Below are positions 6,278 through 6,379 of a DNA stretch of 6,379 nucleotides, in pieces (the first letter of the stretch is position 1; each line of letters opens with the position of its first letter). The position numbers and the translations under genes are program-made. This DNA comes from Gammaproteobacteria bacterium. Lineage in GTDB: Bacteria > Pseudomonadota > Gammaproteobacteria > Pseudomonadales > Porticoccaceae. The notes under the pieces are model-generated. The model did no database searches and had not been told where the DNA came from. It worked only from the letters and a program-made list of their open reading frames with translations. The stretch spans positions 1-6,379 of the forward strand of contig SBGI01000113.1 of assembly GCA_006227015.1 (NCBI GenBank). The letters are read 5' to 3'.

Positions 6278-6379
6278 TTTTTTTGGAAAGATTACACTGT
6301 CTGCATTGCTCCCTCAATAGCCTGGCTCCGATGAGCCCATCAATGGCATCGTCATCTTTCAGACGGTACGGGGGCGTCA
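6249..6379. other. Right-edge region with unresolved open frames
   Basis: Two short frames run off the window edge. On the plus strand, ATG at 6331 or 6343 stays open to the end (the latter beginning MASSSFRRYGGV), with at best a weak GATGAG ribosome site; a gene here would be divergent from mocR2 and share its operator. On the minus strand, a frame without a start enters from the right edge and stops at 6249-6251; its first part (TPPYRLKDDDAIDGLIGARL) has a protein-like composition, but its last part runs through the operator boxes. I recognise neither and cannot decide between them. Confidence 0.2.

Noticed and set aside
1..6379. Insertion sequences, CRISPR arrays, tRNA or rRNA genes, phage genes
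   Set aside because: No transposase, spaced repeats, cloverleaf-like sequence or rRNA segment was seen on either strand; apart from the edges the window is filled by six ordinary genes.

Overview
The window is a compact, gene-dense bacterial segment with six complete protein genes and no sign of mobile elements, RNA genes or CRISPR. The base composition is moderately GC-rich, Shine-Dalgarno sites are clear, and the protein families (YdcR-like MocR regulators, PhzF, a 2-hydroxychromene-2-carboxylate isomerase-like protein, a LysE/RhtB exporter) suggest a gammaproteobacterium, possibly marine or environmental. That placement is inference from style and families, not from a marker gene.

Layout. 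At the left, a MocR/GntR-aminotransferase regulator (mocR1, minus strand, 109-1536) is divergent from a three-gene plus-strand cluster: a PhzF-family isomerase (1711-2505), a DsbA-fold/HCCA-isomerase-like protein (2549-3157) and a PanB homologue (3207-3989). The gaps between these three are only 43 and 49 bases, so they probably form one operon. This operon runs convergently into a minus-strand pair: a LysE/RhtB amino-acid exporter (4090-4719) and, upstream of it, a second MocR regulator (mocR2, 4808-6235), which probably shares a transcript with the exporter.

The most interesting structure is regulatory. The two MocR proteins are clear paralogues of equal length (475 aa with the starts chosen here). 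The DNA in front of each carries the same short box, roughly (G/A)-(G/A)-TACAG-(A/T)-T, in several copies: four in the mocR1/phzF divergent region and three in front of mocR2. The copies are spaced 25 and 30-31 bp apart in both regions, as expected for the direct-repeat operators of dimeric MocR proteins. I infer that the two regulators recognise the same or similar DNA and may cross-regulate, so the whole window behaves as one regulon.

Working model (inference): PLP-bound MocR proteins sense an amino compound. They control a small enzyme set (an isomerase/epimerase of the PhzF fold, a glutathione- or thiol-linked isomerase-like protein, and a ketopantoate hydroxymethyltransferase-like C1 enzyme) together with an exporter for an amino acid or related metabolite. 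No substrate can be named from the sequence. The PanB homologue keeps the metal and catalytic residues but has Thr where the E. coli enzyme has Ser next to the first metal-binding Asp, and no panC lies beside it.

The edges (1-108 and 6236-6379) hold no complete gene. The left edge has a perfect 16-bp palindrome; the right edge has short open frames on both strands that run off the window and cannot be resolved.
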